Below are positions 1 to 9,722 of a stretch of 18,652 nt of DNA, piece after piece (position 1 is the stretch's first letter; every line of letters begins with the position of its first letter). The stretch comes from Asterionellopsis glacialis. Lineage: Eukaryota > Bacillariophyta > Plagiogrammaphyceae > Rhaphoneidales > Asterionellopsidaceae. The stretch covers positions 2,726 through 21,377 of the forward strand of contig WKLE02002691.1 in the NCBI GenBank assembly GCA_014885115.2, written 5' to 3'. The notes beneath the pieces were generated by a model. It saw only the letters and a list, made by a program, of their open reading frames with translations, ran no database searches and was not told where the DNA came from. The translations under genes and the position numbers were made by a program.

Positions 1-25
1 AGAGAGAGAAAATAAATAATAGAAT

Positions 26-922
26 ATGACACGCAAAAGTAAACAAGCTGGTGGTCATCAACCTTTGACTCATTACGAACGTACCAAGAAATTTAAATCG
101 TCCGCGTACGGGACAACAACAGCACGATTGCATTCCGATTCACAATTAAAATTTGGTACGTGTGCCTTGAATTTGCAACCCATTTTGTCAGGAGAACAGG
201 CAGTGGCTACACCCAGTGGTCATGTGTACAGTCAAGAAGCGATATTGAACTACTTATTGACGAAAACACAAGACTTGAAACGAGACCAACGTCAATATGA
301 AACGCAATTAGCCTTATTGGAACAGCAACAAGAAGAAGAATTGAAAGTACAAGAGGAGAAAGATATACAACAATTTGAATATACGCAACGTTTGACTCAA
401 GCAGGGAGTATTGGGGATGATTCTTCCAAGAGGAGCAACACGAAACAACACGAACAAGAAAAACAAACACGTACAAAAAATGAAATTTTGAAAAAATCGT
501 CCTATTGGATGCCACAAGTTGCACCTGATTATGCCAAAGATACTGCAGCAACATCAACAACGAAACAAACATTACCATCACCACCACCGGATCGTCCTGT
601 ATCACCGTATTCAGGACAACCCCTGCGACGTAAAGATTTAATACCACTTACCTTGGAACGTGATGATGACGGAAAGAATATTGTCTGTTGTGTATCACAC
701 AAGGCCATTACGACTCAACCTGTTGTTGCCATTACCAAAAGTGGTAGTGGCCATGTCATGTTGGAAGACATGTACACGACACTTGTCAAACCAACCATGA
801 TTTGTCCCATGACGGGGAAAAAAATAAAACCTAAACATGTACTAGTTTTGCAAAAGGGAAAAACAGGATTTGCGTCATCTGGAACTGTACAAGCCAAAAC
901 CTATCGACCAACCATGACATAA
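26..922 (+). CDS. NOSIP-like U-box protein (putative E3 ubiquitin ligase, spliceosome-associated)
   Basis: A complete single-exon 298-residue protein, close to the roughly 300 residues of animal and plant NOSIP (nitric-oxide-synthase-interacting protein). Its layout follows NOSIP. The N-terminus MTRKSKQ is followed by a YGT segment (28-30) and the split U-box half CALNLQP...TPSGHVYSQEAILNYLL (46-77). A charged coiled-coil linker comes next (about 80-125), then SPYSGQPLRRKDLIPL (193-208), MICPMTGKKI (258-267) and the hallmark end VLQKGKTGFA...RPTMT (273-298). In this family the U-box is stabilised without a full set of zinc ligands. Animal homologues act as ubiquitin ligases and occur with spliceosomal complexes in the nucleus. 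That role is inferred here from family membership. The Cys usually found before the second 'SGxPLR' motif is replaced (PVSPYSG). The ATG at 26 matches the conserved family start, and the upstream sequence is only an AG/AT-rich leader. The family call is strong; the partner proteins are unknown. Confidence 0.9.
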   Translation: MTRKSKQAGGHQPLTHYERTKKFKSSAYGTTTARLHSDSQLKFGTCALNLQPILSGEQAVATPSGHVYSQEAILNYLLTKTQDLKRDQRQYETQLALLEQQQEEELKVQEEKDIQQFEYTQRLTQAGSIGDDSSKRSNTKQHEQEKQTRTKNEILKKSSYWMPQVAPDYAKDTAATSTTKQTLPSPPPDRPVSPYSGQPLRRKDLIPLTLERDDDGKNIVCCVSHKAITTQPVVAITKSGSGHVMLEDMYTTLVKPTMICPMTGKKIKPKHVLVLQKGKTGFASSGTVQAKTYRPTMT

Positions 923-1157
923 TCATTACTCATTTGTGAGGTATAAATAATAATGAGGAAAATGATGTTTTGTCCTGGAAAAACTAGGGTATGTATTACT
1001 ACCATGTCCATGAAGCCATAATAATGGAGGAAAGTATTCCCATCATGATTGTCAGATCGATTATTTGTCTCCAGTAAAAAGTGATTCACAAATAAATGAT
1101 GTTGCAACACTTTGATGTACATTTAAATAATATACAGTACAACACAACACAACACTT

Positions 1158-1232
1158 TCAACTAAAATAGATACTAGTTAAAGATAACGACAAATAGTTT
1201 TAACTGAAATAGATTCTAGTTCAAGATAACGA
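1158..1232. repeat. Degenerate direct repeat, 33 bp x 2
   Basis: Positions 1158-1190 and 1200-1232 align over 33 bases with four mismatches. Both copies carry the cores AAATAGAT and CTAGTT and end in AAGATAACGA. The offset is 42 bp. It lies 0.24 kb downstream of the NOSIP-like stop codon. Function is unknown; a simple local duplication explains it. Confidence 0.75.
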
Positions 1233-1575
1233 ATCTTGCTCTTGCTCTTCTTTCCGAAATTATTTTACATTTGTTTTGTACATGGTGAGATAGATGGTTG
1301 GGGTGGTTGGTTGTTGTCCGTTGTGGTAATTGTTACAATACAAGTACGAGTAGATTACATTCACTCATTTCCGACGTAATTATTTCTCATCTCTCGTTAG
1401 ATGATGATCTTCACGACGATACATTCAAGTTGAATTGCATTTGATCATTCAACTGTCCATCCAAGTGGTACTAGAAAAGGTATGAATAAACATGGTGTTT
1501 TTACTAGATAAAGCAATCATGTTGTGGAGAATAATGATTTACTAATACTACATGAGATATATGGGATTGTCACAT

Positions 1576-1593
1576 TTGATCAACTTGATCAAC
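1576..1593. repeat. Tandem TTGATCAAC x 2
   Basis: Two adjacent copies of TTGATCAAC, each containing the 8-bp palindrome TTGATCAA. This could be a paired binding site or chance; nothing around it decides. Confidence 0.5.
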
Positions 1594-1754
1594 TCGAAAG
1601 AAAAAAAGGTGTATAGCGTCATCACAAACAAAGCTTCAAACATGGAGAAAGATACTAACAAATAATATACGAGACTTTTAAAAGTTTCATGTGATTGACC
1701 GAGAGATTTCATCTTGGTGATAGATAGTCTTAGTTCCCACGAATCTACATGTAC

Positions 1755-1770
1755 TGTACGAGCTCGTACA
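1755..1770. repeat. Perfect 16-bp palindrome
   Basis: TGTACGAGCTCGTACA reads the same on both strands. It is a candidate dimeric protein-binding site in a long intergenic region, with no direct evidence of function. Confidence 0.5.
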
Positions 1771-2714
1771 TGTCAAATAGAAAAGGCATATAACCATGTA
1801 ACTAGTGACTGTACGAATGAAACATTTGAACCCCCCAAAAAGGATGTTCTTGGAGAAACTACAATGTTAGTTTTTGTTCGTGGCAATACAGTATAGTATT
1901 TCGTAAAATGTATTGTACTATTTTACAAAGAACAACAATAACACTATCATCATTCTAGTGAGTGTCACAAGACACGATACGTTTGGTTCGTGGACTCACA
2001 TATTTTAAAACAAAATCTTGGAGTTTCAACAAAAAGGAATCCCGGTTGTCTTTTCAAGTTCCTTCGCTTTGCCAGAATGTCTGTCTCTCTAAAATTTGTA
2101 ATTGTATTTGGTTTGGCGGGACCGAAAGTAACATGTAGTTTTTTGATTATTCTAATAGGTTTGTGTGGACACGCAAAGATTTGTGTATACAGTATTATTT
2201 TTTCGTACGATAGACGAAAACTGCAGAGCTGTTTCGCTTTCTGCGCGCCGTACTGGTAGTGTTGTTTCCTACAAAAACACAACTTGAGAAGAATATGAAT
2301 GAATATTATTTATGGGGTTCAAACCAGAAAATGCCCGAAAATGCGTCGCAGAGAAAATTCTTTACGACTGTCATTTCAACAATGCATTCAGTACTTTACG
2401 ATTTGTTGGTACAAATCATGTAGAAAGGTAACGGGAAGGGTCCTACGATTGTTCTGCTCGATATCATCTGATCTGATTCGACGTGGATGATAAGGTACTG
2501 TCTGTCCCAGGTACGTTTAACATGATATTTTATTCATGTTACATATATAATTCTACTGTAAATCACTCTAGTCATTTAGTGACTAAAACTTTCTCTTCTC
2601 CAACAAGATTGACCAGGAGTGTATATTTTAATTCGTGCCGAACCGGTGAGTCGAAGCAGAGACCTGTGTCTCTCATCGCTGGAAAGCTCGTGACGTGTGT
2701 ACGAGTGATTTAGT

Positions 2715-2729
2715 ACGTAGATTCTACGT
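2715..2729. repeat. Interrupted palindrome ACGTAGA-T-TCTACGT
   Basis: Two 7-base arms with ACGT ends surround a single central base. It lies about 255 bp upstream of the two-exon gene that starts at 2983. The ACGT core is the type recognised by bZIP factors, which are abundant in diatoms. A regulatory role is only a suggestion. Confidence 0.35.
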
Positions 2730-2982
2730 GCGGTTCATTTATAATAGTCGTGCAGTAAATAATCTCATCTACAGTACCTGGTACTCGATCTACGCCTCTC
2801 TGCCTTTGATCGAAAAATTGATCAAGAGCCCATGTTGTTTACAAGGAGAGAAAAATTCACGTCGCGTGTGGTGCTCAAAAAAAACAAAACAACGACCACT
2901 ACACAACGAAACTTTAGATATTTACACATTACATGCACTCCTCAACACAATAACATATTATAAAAACATTTCGAAGAATACA

Positions 2983-4935
2983 ATGACTAGTAGAAAAAAC
3001 AATAGCGACAACAACATTGACGATGAAATTGAAGCAGTGGCGGAAGCACCTGAATGGCGGTGAGTAAAAATTCGGTCGCACCATGGTGGTGGGTCTTGCC
3101 GATCCTGTTTCGTTGGTATAATCCGGGTCCTCTCGATTGACTCTTGGAACGATCCACATGAAAACCTATTAAATAAAAATCGTGACACGTCATGACTACT
3201 TATACACTTGAGCCAGCCTGTACCAACCCAAAACTCCAGAAATCGCTCACTCCCGTTTCTTCCCTGTCTCTCTTGTTGTTTTCTGGATCCGCAATGATGA
3301 AAATGATGAACGATGAAACAAAAATAATAATATCAATGAAACAATAATTATTACAGATCCGTAGCGATCAACCCTGGACCGCGAGAAGCAATTAGGTCTC
3401 CATTTGGTGGTGGTGTTGCTACGATTCCTAAACCTCGCCGAGTTGGCTTCAACAGTTACGATGACGATAGCAATGAAGTAATTGACAAGGCTTCCTTCTT
3501 TAATTCAGATTCCAAAACTCCTCCTCTTCCACCATCGTCTGCCTCTGCCTCTCTTTCCACCAAAAAGCAATCGAGCAACTGGACACCTGACAAACTGCGT
3601 CCTGTCCCAGCGTATTATCCATTAGAAAAGTCAAGTCGATTCGTGGATGATGATTTGGACGATGTCGCTGGTCGCATTTCGGAGTGTTTACGCGTCTTGT
3701 CTGTGCAAGCATTGTACAACAATGAGACTGCGACCGCTAATTTGTTGACTGCCGAAGCCTTGGAAATGCATTTATCACTGTGGGATACTTCAAGTAGTGA
3801 CATTCAACCAGATCATCCGAATGGGATAATCGTCGAGTTGCAGAGACGCAAGGGATGTTCCATTACCTTTCATCGCTATTCGCGTCACATTCTCGATGCT
3901 GCCGTCGGTGACTTTGACTTGCCTCAGTTCGTCCAACAGAATGGTACCGATGTCGATCGTGCCTATTCACGCAAGGTCGAACGTCTTTTGAGTATGCAAC
4001 ATGACGCCGGTGATGAACATCAAAATGCAATCATTGCTATTGAAATTGCACACGGATTACTCATGAAGGATCGTATGGATGCACGTCAACTTGGTTTGGA
4101 AAGTTTATGTTTGTTGACAGACCCGCGCAAGACAAGCAAGGCCACAGCTCTCATTGCCTCGAGGGTTGTCTTGCTGGGGACAGCTCAAGATTCCGAAGGC
4201 CACGAAGGTATTATTTCTCAAGATGGTATGGTCTTTGATGAAACACCCTTTCAAGAAATTCGTGAAACTGTCTTGTCCTTGATTCAACTTCGTCGTATTG
4301 GTGATGAAGGAGAATTTTCAGATGACGATGATGATACAGATTCCGAAGATGAATATGACGTGGACGGTGGTACCAACAAAGCTGAAGAATCTGAACATAT
4401 CACCTTGCTCAATAATCTTGCCCTTGCCGTATTGGCAAATGCATTAGATGTCATGGAGAACTACGAAGACTTTGCAGCAGCTGTGGAACAAGAACACCAA
4501 GAAGAAGATACCAAAATGCCTGCCAATCGTGTTCGAGCGGATACGTCTGATTCGATTGCGAGCAAGTTCATGGAAGATGCTAAAGATTTTACCAATCTTG
4601 AAATTCTTTCCACTCTTATTCAAGAACTTGGAAAGGCAGCCAATAAGCCACATAATGCATGCCTATCTGCCAAATGTTTACGTGGTTTATGCGGTGCATC
4701 TGATGATGCCAAACGTCGTGCCAAGGAACTTGGAGCCAAGAATGTTGTCAATACGGCATTGGATGTAGGTGTCAAAACACATGCCAAACTCGAAAAAGAG
4801 TGTAAGTTGGTAGTCAAAGTGCTAATTGCAACTACCACAGATAATAATGACAATACTACTACGTCTACAAGCACAACAACAACGCAACCGCCACCAAGTC
4901 AACCACCAACAAATCCACAACATCATCAATCATAA
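2983..4935 (+). CDS. Conserved helical (ARM/HEAT-like?) protein with acidic linker, two exons
   Basis: Exons are 2983-3059 and 3357-4935, giving 551 residues. The intron has a GTGAGT donor and a TTACAG acceptor. Joining splits an Arg codon and keeps one open frame from the ATG at 2983, whose first residues are MTSRKNNSDNN. The first 120 residues are disordered and Ser/Pro/basic-rich, with a PFGGGVATIPKPRRVGF segment. About 125-345 is a helical block with stacked amphipathic helices (for example NAIIAIEIAHGLLM and RQLGLESLCLLTD). A strongly acidic Asp/Ser/Glu linker covers about 345-366. A second helical block follows (NNLALAVLANALDVM; then NACLSAKCLRGLCGASDDAKRRAKELGA), which resembles an armadillo/HEAT repeat. 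The tail is Thr/Pro/Gln low complexity. I do not recognise a named family. A scaffold or protein-binding role is only inferred from the helical architecture. The gene model is well supported, the function is not. Confidence 0.8.
3060..3356 (+). other. Spliceosomal intron, 297 bp
   Basis: GTGAGT at 3060 and TTACAG ending at 3356 bound a phase-2 intron. Its removal joins the short first exon in frame with the long second exon. Reading through instead hits TGA at 3061-3063. The last 60 bases are AT-rich, with several possible branch-point sequences. Confidence 0.8.
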
Positions 4936-5741
4936 TGAATATATTGAACTTTTTCTCCCACACCCTCCCAACGTTCAATCAAGCACTTCCCAAACAACCC
5001 CCCCCCCAGAATGTATGTATGTTGTGTGATTACTATAAAGTTACTCTAAGAGGTATATTATTATGAACTTGAAACAAAAGAAACAAATTATGTGAAGCAA
5101 AACAAAAAAAAAGAAATCAATGGAGTTATGGAAATGAGATTTGAATTTTTTTATATACAATTTTTTTTAGATTTTTTGTGTCATGAAAGAAAATGACGAA
5201 CGAACGAACCTGAACGCTAGACAGACACCTGAAGAATGAGAAAGGTCTTTTTTTACTTTTTTACATTTACACGATGATCGATACTATACACATGAAGACT
5301 TTCTACACCCTATTTTACATTTGTTGATAGCAAGAACTATAAATTATAAAGCATGGCATCATTACACAAAAAAAAAAAGACAAACAAACACTTTCTGTCT
5401 TGATTTGTGACTGCATCCCATCATATCTACTTTTACTGAATGTGTGTTACATAAAGAAAGATGCGGATCGCTCCCTCGCTTGCTATCGTCAAGAGTTCCA
5501 GTGATCCTTTTGAACAAAAAAGTTGGACAAACTCTTAGTAGAGATTTTAGCAACGGTTATGAAAGAGTCGTGGAACAAGACACTTATTTGACAATCCACT
5601 ACTTGCGACTATCAAAAAAGAGAGAATAGAGAATCCGTAGTAAGTAAATGTTTTGAGTGGACAATCGTGTTTGCAATTATTGTACTAGTTACTCTAGCTA
5701 GAAATGGAGACTCTTTCGTTTCTTGTCAATACTGATCTTAT
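4936..5741. other. Intergenic region between convergent genes
   Basis: This 0.8 kb lies between two 3' ends. It is AT-rich with many poly-A and poly-T runs, a C9 run (about 5000) and a short (CGAA)n tract (about 5195-5210). It should hold both 3' UTRs and polyadenylation sites. No gene, RNA or strong repeat is seen. Confidence 0.5.
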
Positions 5742-7481
5742 TCAACGTTCTTTAGTTTTACTGGTCGTTTTACGATCATAAAGTAACGGTAATTGTGTGC
5801 AATTGTGATTGTTTCTCCAAAGACTACCACCATTGCTAGTAGCATTTGCTGTTGCTTTTGCTTTTGCTACTTCTGATGATGATTGTACTCGATAAATAGG
5901 TCGAGCTGTCCGTAAGGCAGCTGTAGTCCCAAAAGATGACACACTATCTACAATGACAGCATCTGTAGATTCTCCAATTAAATACCAATCCAAGAAAGCT
6001 TCTGCAAATTGATCTGTACTAGGATTACGACTTGGACGTGTATGGATACCACGTGATTGTGTTGTTACAATGAATCGTGGTATTGGCTTGTTGCTGTTGC
6101 GAATACTATCATCATCATTATCATCATTATTATTGACTTGGTTGAGTTTAGTATCATTGTACTGTTGAACAAAATGTTTCTTAATTTGTATAGAATCTGA
6201 AATGATTAACCAAATGACTTTGGATATACTAGCAGTATCAACTCCATCATCCATCAGCTTTAATTCTTTTGTCACAAGGTATTTGTGTTCTAAGCAAGAA
6301 GCTGTGCTTACAAATGACTGAATCATATCCTTGTACTTCTCATTCATGGTTTCATTTTCCACAGGTTGACCTTGTCTTTCTCTAAAGGCTATTCGGTCTG
6401 TTCGTCCCGTACGTATATACAAAGACAACACAAGTGCATCATCCCCCGCTGTTGTTGTTGTTGTTGTTTGGAGTGTAGGGATTAAGGTTGTAAATAAATC
6501 TGGTTCAAAGTTGGATGCTGACGGTGATAATTGAAAGAGTGATCCAAGTGCACATGCCATACCTGTTTCAATCTTGAATCCTGGTAATTTCACTTTGTCC
6601 TCATATGATTCATCTGTAAATAGTTCATGGTGAGTCAAGGAGGGATAGGCATATCGATAGGCAGGTGACCAAAGCTGTGGTTGTTGTTTCGCATTGTGAT
6701 TTGATCCAATTATTACAGCCGAATATGAATCCGTACAATTTGGACAATTGAATGGTGTTGTCCAATTAGGTCCCGATGGAAAGGGTGTAATAACTTGTTG
6801 AATATCAATATCCATTCCATAATCAAATTTGATACTGCATCCTGTTTGTTTCGAATGTATGAAGTTTTTTGTTAATTCAGACACAAATTTGGCTAAACCA
6901 GCAGAATGTCCTGCCTTGGGTCGAACAAAATACATGCAGTCGCCCTTCTTGGATACATTGTCAAACGATGATGAAGTCTTGTTATTAGGTAGTGCCCAGC
7001 TACACTCTTGTTCAAATTCCTTGGTTCCATACTTTGGAAATCGTAGCTTTCTGGGTGGCCTTCTCTTCTTCTTCTTCTTCTTCTTCTCCTTTTGATTGAC
7101 ATTGTGATGGCCATTGAGAAATAGTATGTCAGTAGCAGTTTGTGTAATTGTTTTTGTGATTTGCAGTCCTCTTACTTTTGGTGATAATAGTGGAGAGAAG
7201 GCAATAACAACAAGAGCGGTAGTAATCAACACAATTATAATTTTTGGACGAAACATGATCGATAAGGTGTTTCTGCTGTGAGAATTACTTTGATGGTGAT
7301 CGATGCATCCTACTATTTTTGTCGAGTAGCAGAAGAAGAATTTATTTTTCTCTCGTAGTAGCACATCATGATGCGTTGTTTTAGATTCACTAGTTAAATC
7401 ATCACCATGGTGGCGGTTATTGCTCTTACTTAGAGGAGTATGCCCATGGACATCTAATAATTGTCTCCGTCGCAGCAGCAT
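5742..7481 (-). CDS. Type II membrane protein, fucosyltransferase-like (GT-B) domain
   Basis: This is a 579-residue protein read from the ATG at 7481. A better start may be Met76 (ATG at 7256), because MFRPK followed by the hydrophobic stretch 81-99 is a classic short cytoplasmic tail plus signal anchor. A Lys/Arg-rich stem (131-147) follows, encoded by a (TTC)n tract, and then a lumenal domain. LSLYIRTGRTD (352-362) resembles the H-x-R-x-G-D loop of the fucosyltransferase superfamily. VIWLIISDS (422-430) resembles the second-domain strand. DWYLIGESTDAVIVDSVSSFGTTAALRT (about 498-525) resembles the 'D..lls..d..i.s..SSFg..A' donor-binding end. Several N-x-S/T sites and paired cysteines fit a Golgi or secretory location. 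Acceptor and sugar are unknown; another GT-B enzyme is possible. It shares a bidirectional spacer with the HAD-like gene on the other side. Confidence 0.7.
   Translation of the reverse strand: MLLRRRQLLDVHGHTPLSKSNNRHHGDDLTSESKTTHHDVLLREKNKFFFCYSTKIVGCIDHHQSNSHSRNTLSIMFRPKIIIVLITTALVVIAFSPLLSPKVRGLQITKTITQTATDILFLNGHHNVNQKEKKKKKKKRRPPRKLRFPKYGTKEFEQECSWALPNNKTSSSFDNVSKKGDCMYFVRPKAGHSAGLAKFVSELTKNFIHSKQTGCSIKFDYGMDIDIQQVITPFPSGPNWTTPFNCPNCTDSYSAVIIGSNHNAKQQPQLWSPAYRYAYPSLTHHELFTDESYEDKVKLPGFKIETGMACALGSLFQLSPSASNFEPDLFTTLIPTLQTTTTTTAGDDALVLSLYIRTGRTDRIAFRERQGQPVENETMNEKYKDMIQSFVSTASCLEHKYLVTKELKLMDDGVDTASISKVIWLIISDSIQIKKHFVQQYNDTKLNQVNNNDDNDDDSIRNSNKPIPRFIVTTQSRGIHTRPSRNPSTDQFAEAFLDWYLIGESTDAVIVDSVSSFGTTAALRTARPIYRVQSSSEVAKAKATANATSNGGSLWRNNHNCTQLPLLYDRKTTSKTKER
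7064..7090. repeat. (TTC)n microsatellite encoding a poly-Lys/Arg stem
   Basis: A run of TTC triplets on the top strand encodes seven to eight consecutive Lys followed by Arg residues in the stem of the fucosyltransferase-like protein. It sits just after the membrane anchor, where length variation would be tolerated. Confidence 0.7.
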
Positions 7482-7923
7482 GGTGTCCTGTCATTTTGTC
7501 TTGTGTGTCGGTGGATTGATCGCTTCTGGCAGTCGTGACAAACATTTATTGGGAGCGATCTATACTGTGTTTTTTTCCTTTCGTTCTGTCTTCTTTGGGT
7601 ACCCCTTCTTTTCTCTTTAATGCCCCCCACTTTCTTCCTGTCCCCTTATTTGCCTTGACAAGTTTGAAGAGAATAATAAATAATATCTCTGGGATATCCG
7701 ACGATCGGACAACCGCACAAGGAAAATAGGCGACCGCGGTCATCCCAACATGATTATCATCTTTCATCATCCTCGTCATACGTATCAATCAATCGCTGTT
7801 TCTATCCTTCTTTATTCTACAATCATTGCCATATGCAATATATAAAAAGAAAGATAATTGCCCATTGAACTGTCCTCATAAATTTCAATAATCATTTCAC
7901 GAAAAGAAATACAGTAAAATAAG
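7482..7923. other. Bidirectional promoter region
   Basis: This 442-bp spacer separates the divergent fucosyltransferase-like gene (-) and HAD-like gene (+). If the former starts at Met76, its 5' UTR also covers 7257-7481. The only clear promoter element is a TATA-like box facing the HAD-like gene. The centre carries C/T-rich tracts on the top strand (about 7575-7650). Confidence 0.5.
7841..7847 (+). promoter_or_regulatory. TATA-like box of the HAD-like gene
   Basis: TATAAAA within ATATATAAAAAG, 77 bp before the ATG at 7924. The spacing would leave a leader of about 50 nt. This is composition-prone sequence, so confidence is limited. Confidence 0.4.
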
Positions 7924-9543
7924 ATGATGCCAAAGATACTTTCATCGATTAATGATGGTGTTCAGAACAGTAGCAACAACAAGGATGACAAGAAACAAGA
8001 AGCAGCAACAACAACAATAACCAGAAACTTACATCAGCAAAATGACCACCAACATCATCTTGTCATTCATTTTGATATTAATGAAACAATATTGGTAGGT
8101 GATGAAGCTGGTGGTGATACGAGAGAAGACTGTCTCAATAAAATTATCGCCAAATCAGCATTTGTACAGATGCCACAGCAACAAGATGATATCAGCAACA
8201 GCATCCATAATGATGATGAAAATGATAAGTGTAATGATATCTTGAAGGAGAAGGAGCACAGTGACGTTCTGGCTGCTGCCTGTCATGATAATAAATCAGC
8301 AACCAAGAAAGAAGAACGAAACGACAAACAATTATTTGAATCTACATCAAGTATGGTTCCAACTCATTGGTGGGATGGCACACCTATAAAAAGTTCTACT
8401 AATACAACTTCAATAACAAAAGGTAACGCGGAAAAGGTATTAGTACAACCACCACCACCACCTCTTTATACGGGTTGGGATTGGCCACCCAATTGTTGTC
8501 CTTACTATCGTACATCCTTTAAATCCAAAGCAAAACAATTTACACAACAAGACGGTATTATGTATAGACAATTATATGAAGAAATGGAAAGACAACTTTT
8601 GGTTCCCTTTTTTGGCAACAGCACTACCACAACCAGTAGCAGTAAGTGTGATGCAACAACAACAGCAGCGGAATATGAATTATCACACATGTTACCCGCG
8701 TTATTTGAAACATTGGTGGCATTGAGTCAAAAATCACATGCAAGCACATCGTCGTCATCATCGACATCACCATTTACGATTGTATTCCGTACATTTGGGA
8801 ATGATTTACCAACTATTGCAGATGCCATGACATTATTTGCTACTGGAAAACACCCAAATTATCCAAAGTTTCAAAATAGCAAGTTAGCTTTATCTACTAA
8901 AGATTTATATATAGGGCGATGGCGACGCCGTAGTTCCTGTACTAGAACCAACACCAGCAACAATAATAAGAAGAGAAAAAAAGAGGATAATGCTGTGTCT
9001 ACTGAGTTGGATGTTAACAAGCCAAAGGATGAGGGAGAGTATGTGTATGAATTGTTTTCGTACGATAACAAAGACCAAGAACCGACGTTAGTTGCTTCAG
9101 GTGATGAAGCCATTTTAGATTTTCTACATGATCAAACCATATGTGGAATACAAGACGATTATCCTTTTTGGAAAGAACACAATTATGAGCCATGGGCTGG
9201 TAAACCAGTATGGGTACCTGCACAGCAACAACAGGAGGAGCAAGTTTCGGTGATTCGTGAACAAGGTAGCGGTGGTGATGGAATTGTTGTGGGAAGAGGA
9301 AGGAGAGATCATCATATATTGTTTGATGATAACATTCATAACCTTGTGAATGATTCTATAGCTAGTATACGATATCAAGATGTATTAGGTGGTAACTTTC
9401 GAACGTTATCAGGATTAGAAATTTTAAAACTGCAAGGTTTACATTTAGTTCGTGTCCCTACCATTGAACCAATTCTTCATACAGATTGGTTCTTGAAACA
9501 AATTGAAAAAGTGGAAACCAAGCTTATTGCCAAATTACAATAA
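7924..9543 (+). CDS. HAD-superfamily-like protein with DxNxT motif
   Basis: A single-exon 539-residue protein. After a Gln/Asn/Thr-rich leader, VIHFDINETILVGD (47-60) aligns with HAD motif I, but the usual DxDxT is D51-x-N53-x-T55. VFRTFGND (about 287-294) could supply the motif II Thr. HHILFDDNI (463-471) fits the acidic motif IV, and a conserved C-terminal tail follows (RYQDVLGGNF; LHTDWFLKQIE). The central block GWDWPPNCCPYY...FKSKAKQFTQQDG and YRQLYEEMERQL looks like family-specific cap sequence. Low-complexity Ser/Thr/Asn inserts (for example near 275 and 340) probably form loops. HAD proteins are usually Mg-dependent phosphatases. With Asn in place of the general acid/base Asp, catalysis may be altered, so substrate and activity are unknown. 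I chose the first of two adjacent ATGs. No targeting signal is evident. Confidence 0.75.
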   Translation: MMPKILSSINDGVQNSSNNKDDKKQEAATTTITRNLHQQNDHQHHLVIHFDINETILVGDEAGGDTREDCLNKIIAKSAFVQMPQQQDDISNSIHNDDENDKCNDILKEKEHSDVLAAACHDNKSATKKEERNDKQLFESTSSMVPTHWWDGTPIKSSTNTTSITKGNAEKVLVQPPPPPLYTGWDWPPNCCPYYRTSFKSKAKQFTQQDGIMYRQLYEEMERQLLVPFFGNSTTTTSSSKCDATTTAAEYELSHMLPALFETLVALSQKSHASTSSSSSTSPFTIVFRTFGNDLPTIADAMTLFATGKHPNYPKFQNSKLALSTKDLYIGRWRRRSSCTRTNTSNNNKKRKKEDNAVSTELDVNKPKDEGEYVYELFSYDNKDQEPTLVASGDEAILDFLHDQTICGIQDDYPFWKEHNYEPWAGKPVWVPAQQQQEEQVSVIREQGSGGDGIVVGRGRRDHHILFDDNIHNLVNDSIASIRYQDVLGGNFRTLSGLEILKLQGLHLVRVPTIEPILHTDWFLKQIEKVETKLIAKLQ

Positions 9544-9722
9544 CACCAACAGCAGCAAAATGATCTATAATTAGTTGTCCAATATGGCACCACATATTAT
9601 ACTATAGAATCACTCACTTTCCCTCCATTGGTGTCAGACTCTGCAGCACAGCATGAAGTGCACATTCAATTATTTATAGTTATATATGCTACTAATTCAA
9701 GTAGTATATTGATGATTAGTAT

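Larger units (their letters stand above)
923..2982. other. 2 kb intergenic region, no supported gene
   Basis: The stretch between the NOSIP-like gene and the next gene holds only short, unconvincing open frames. It contains a degenerate 33-bp direct repeat (1158-1190 and 1200-1232), a tandem pair of the palindrome-containing 9-mer TTGATCAAC (1576-1593), a perfect 16-bp palindrome (1755-1770), a small AT hairpin (about 1903-1926) and a 15-bp interrupted palindrome (2715-2729). Base composition is visibly less AT-rich at about 1980-2900 than at 923-1700, so an old insertion or a promoter-rich segment is possible. I found no LTR ends, tRNA or transposase motif. Confidence 0.5.

Noticed and set aside
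1965..2282. Overlapping open frames on both strands (105 and 89 residues)
   Set aside because: No domain, unconvincing composition, and both strands are equally open, so they look like chance frames.
2310..2326. tRNA B-box-like GGTTCAAACC with an A-box-like TGGTAGTG upstream
   Set aside because: The spacing is about 60 bases and the flanks do not form T-arm or acceptor stems, so no tRNA fold is supported.
2959..2965. TATAAAA before the two-exon gene
   Set aside because: It lies only 18 bases before the ATG at 2983, too close to position a normal transcription start.
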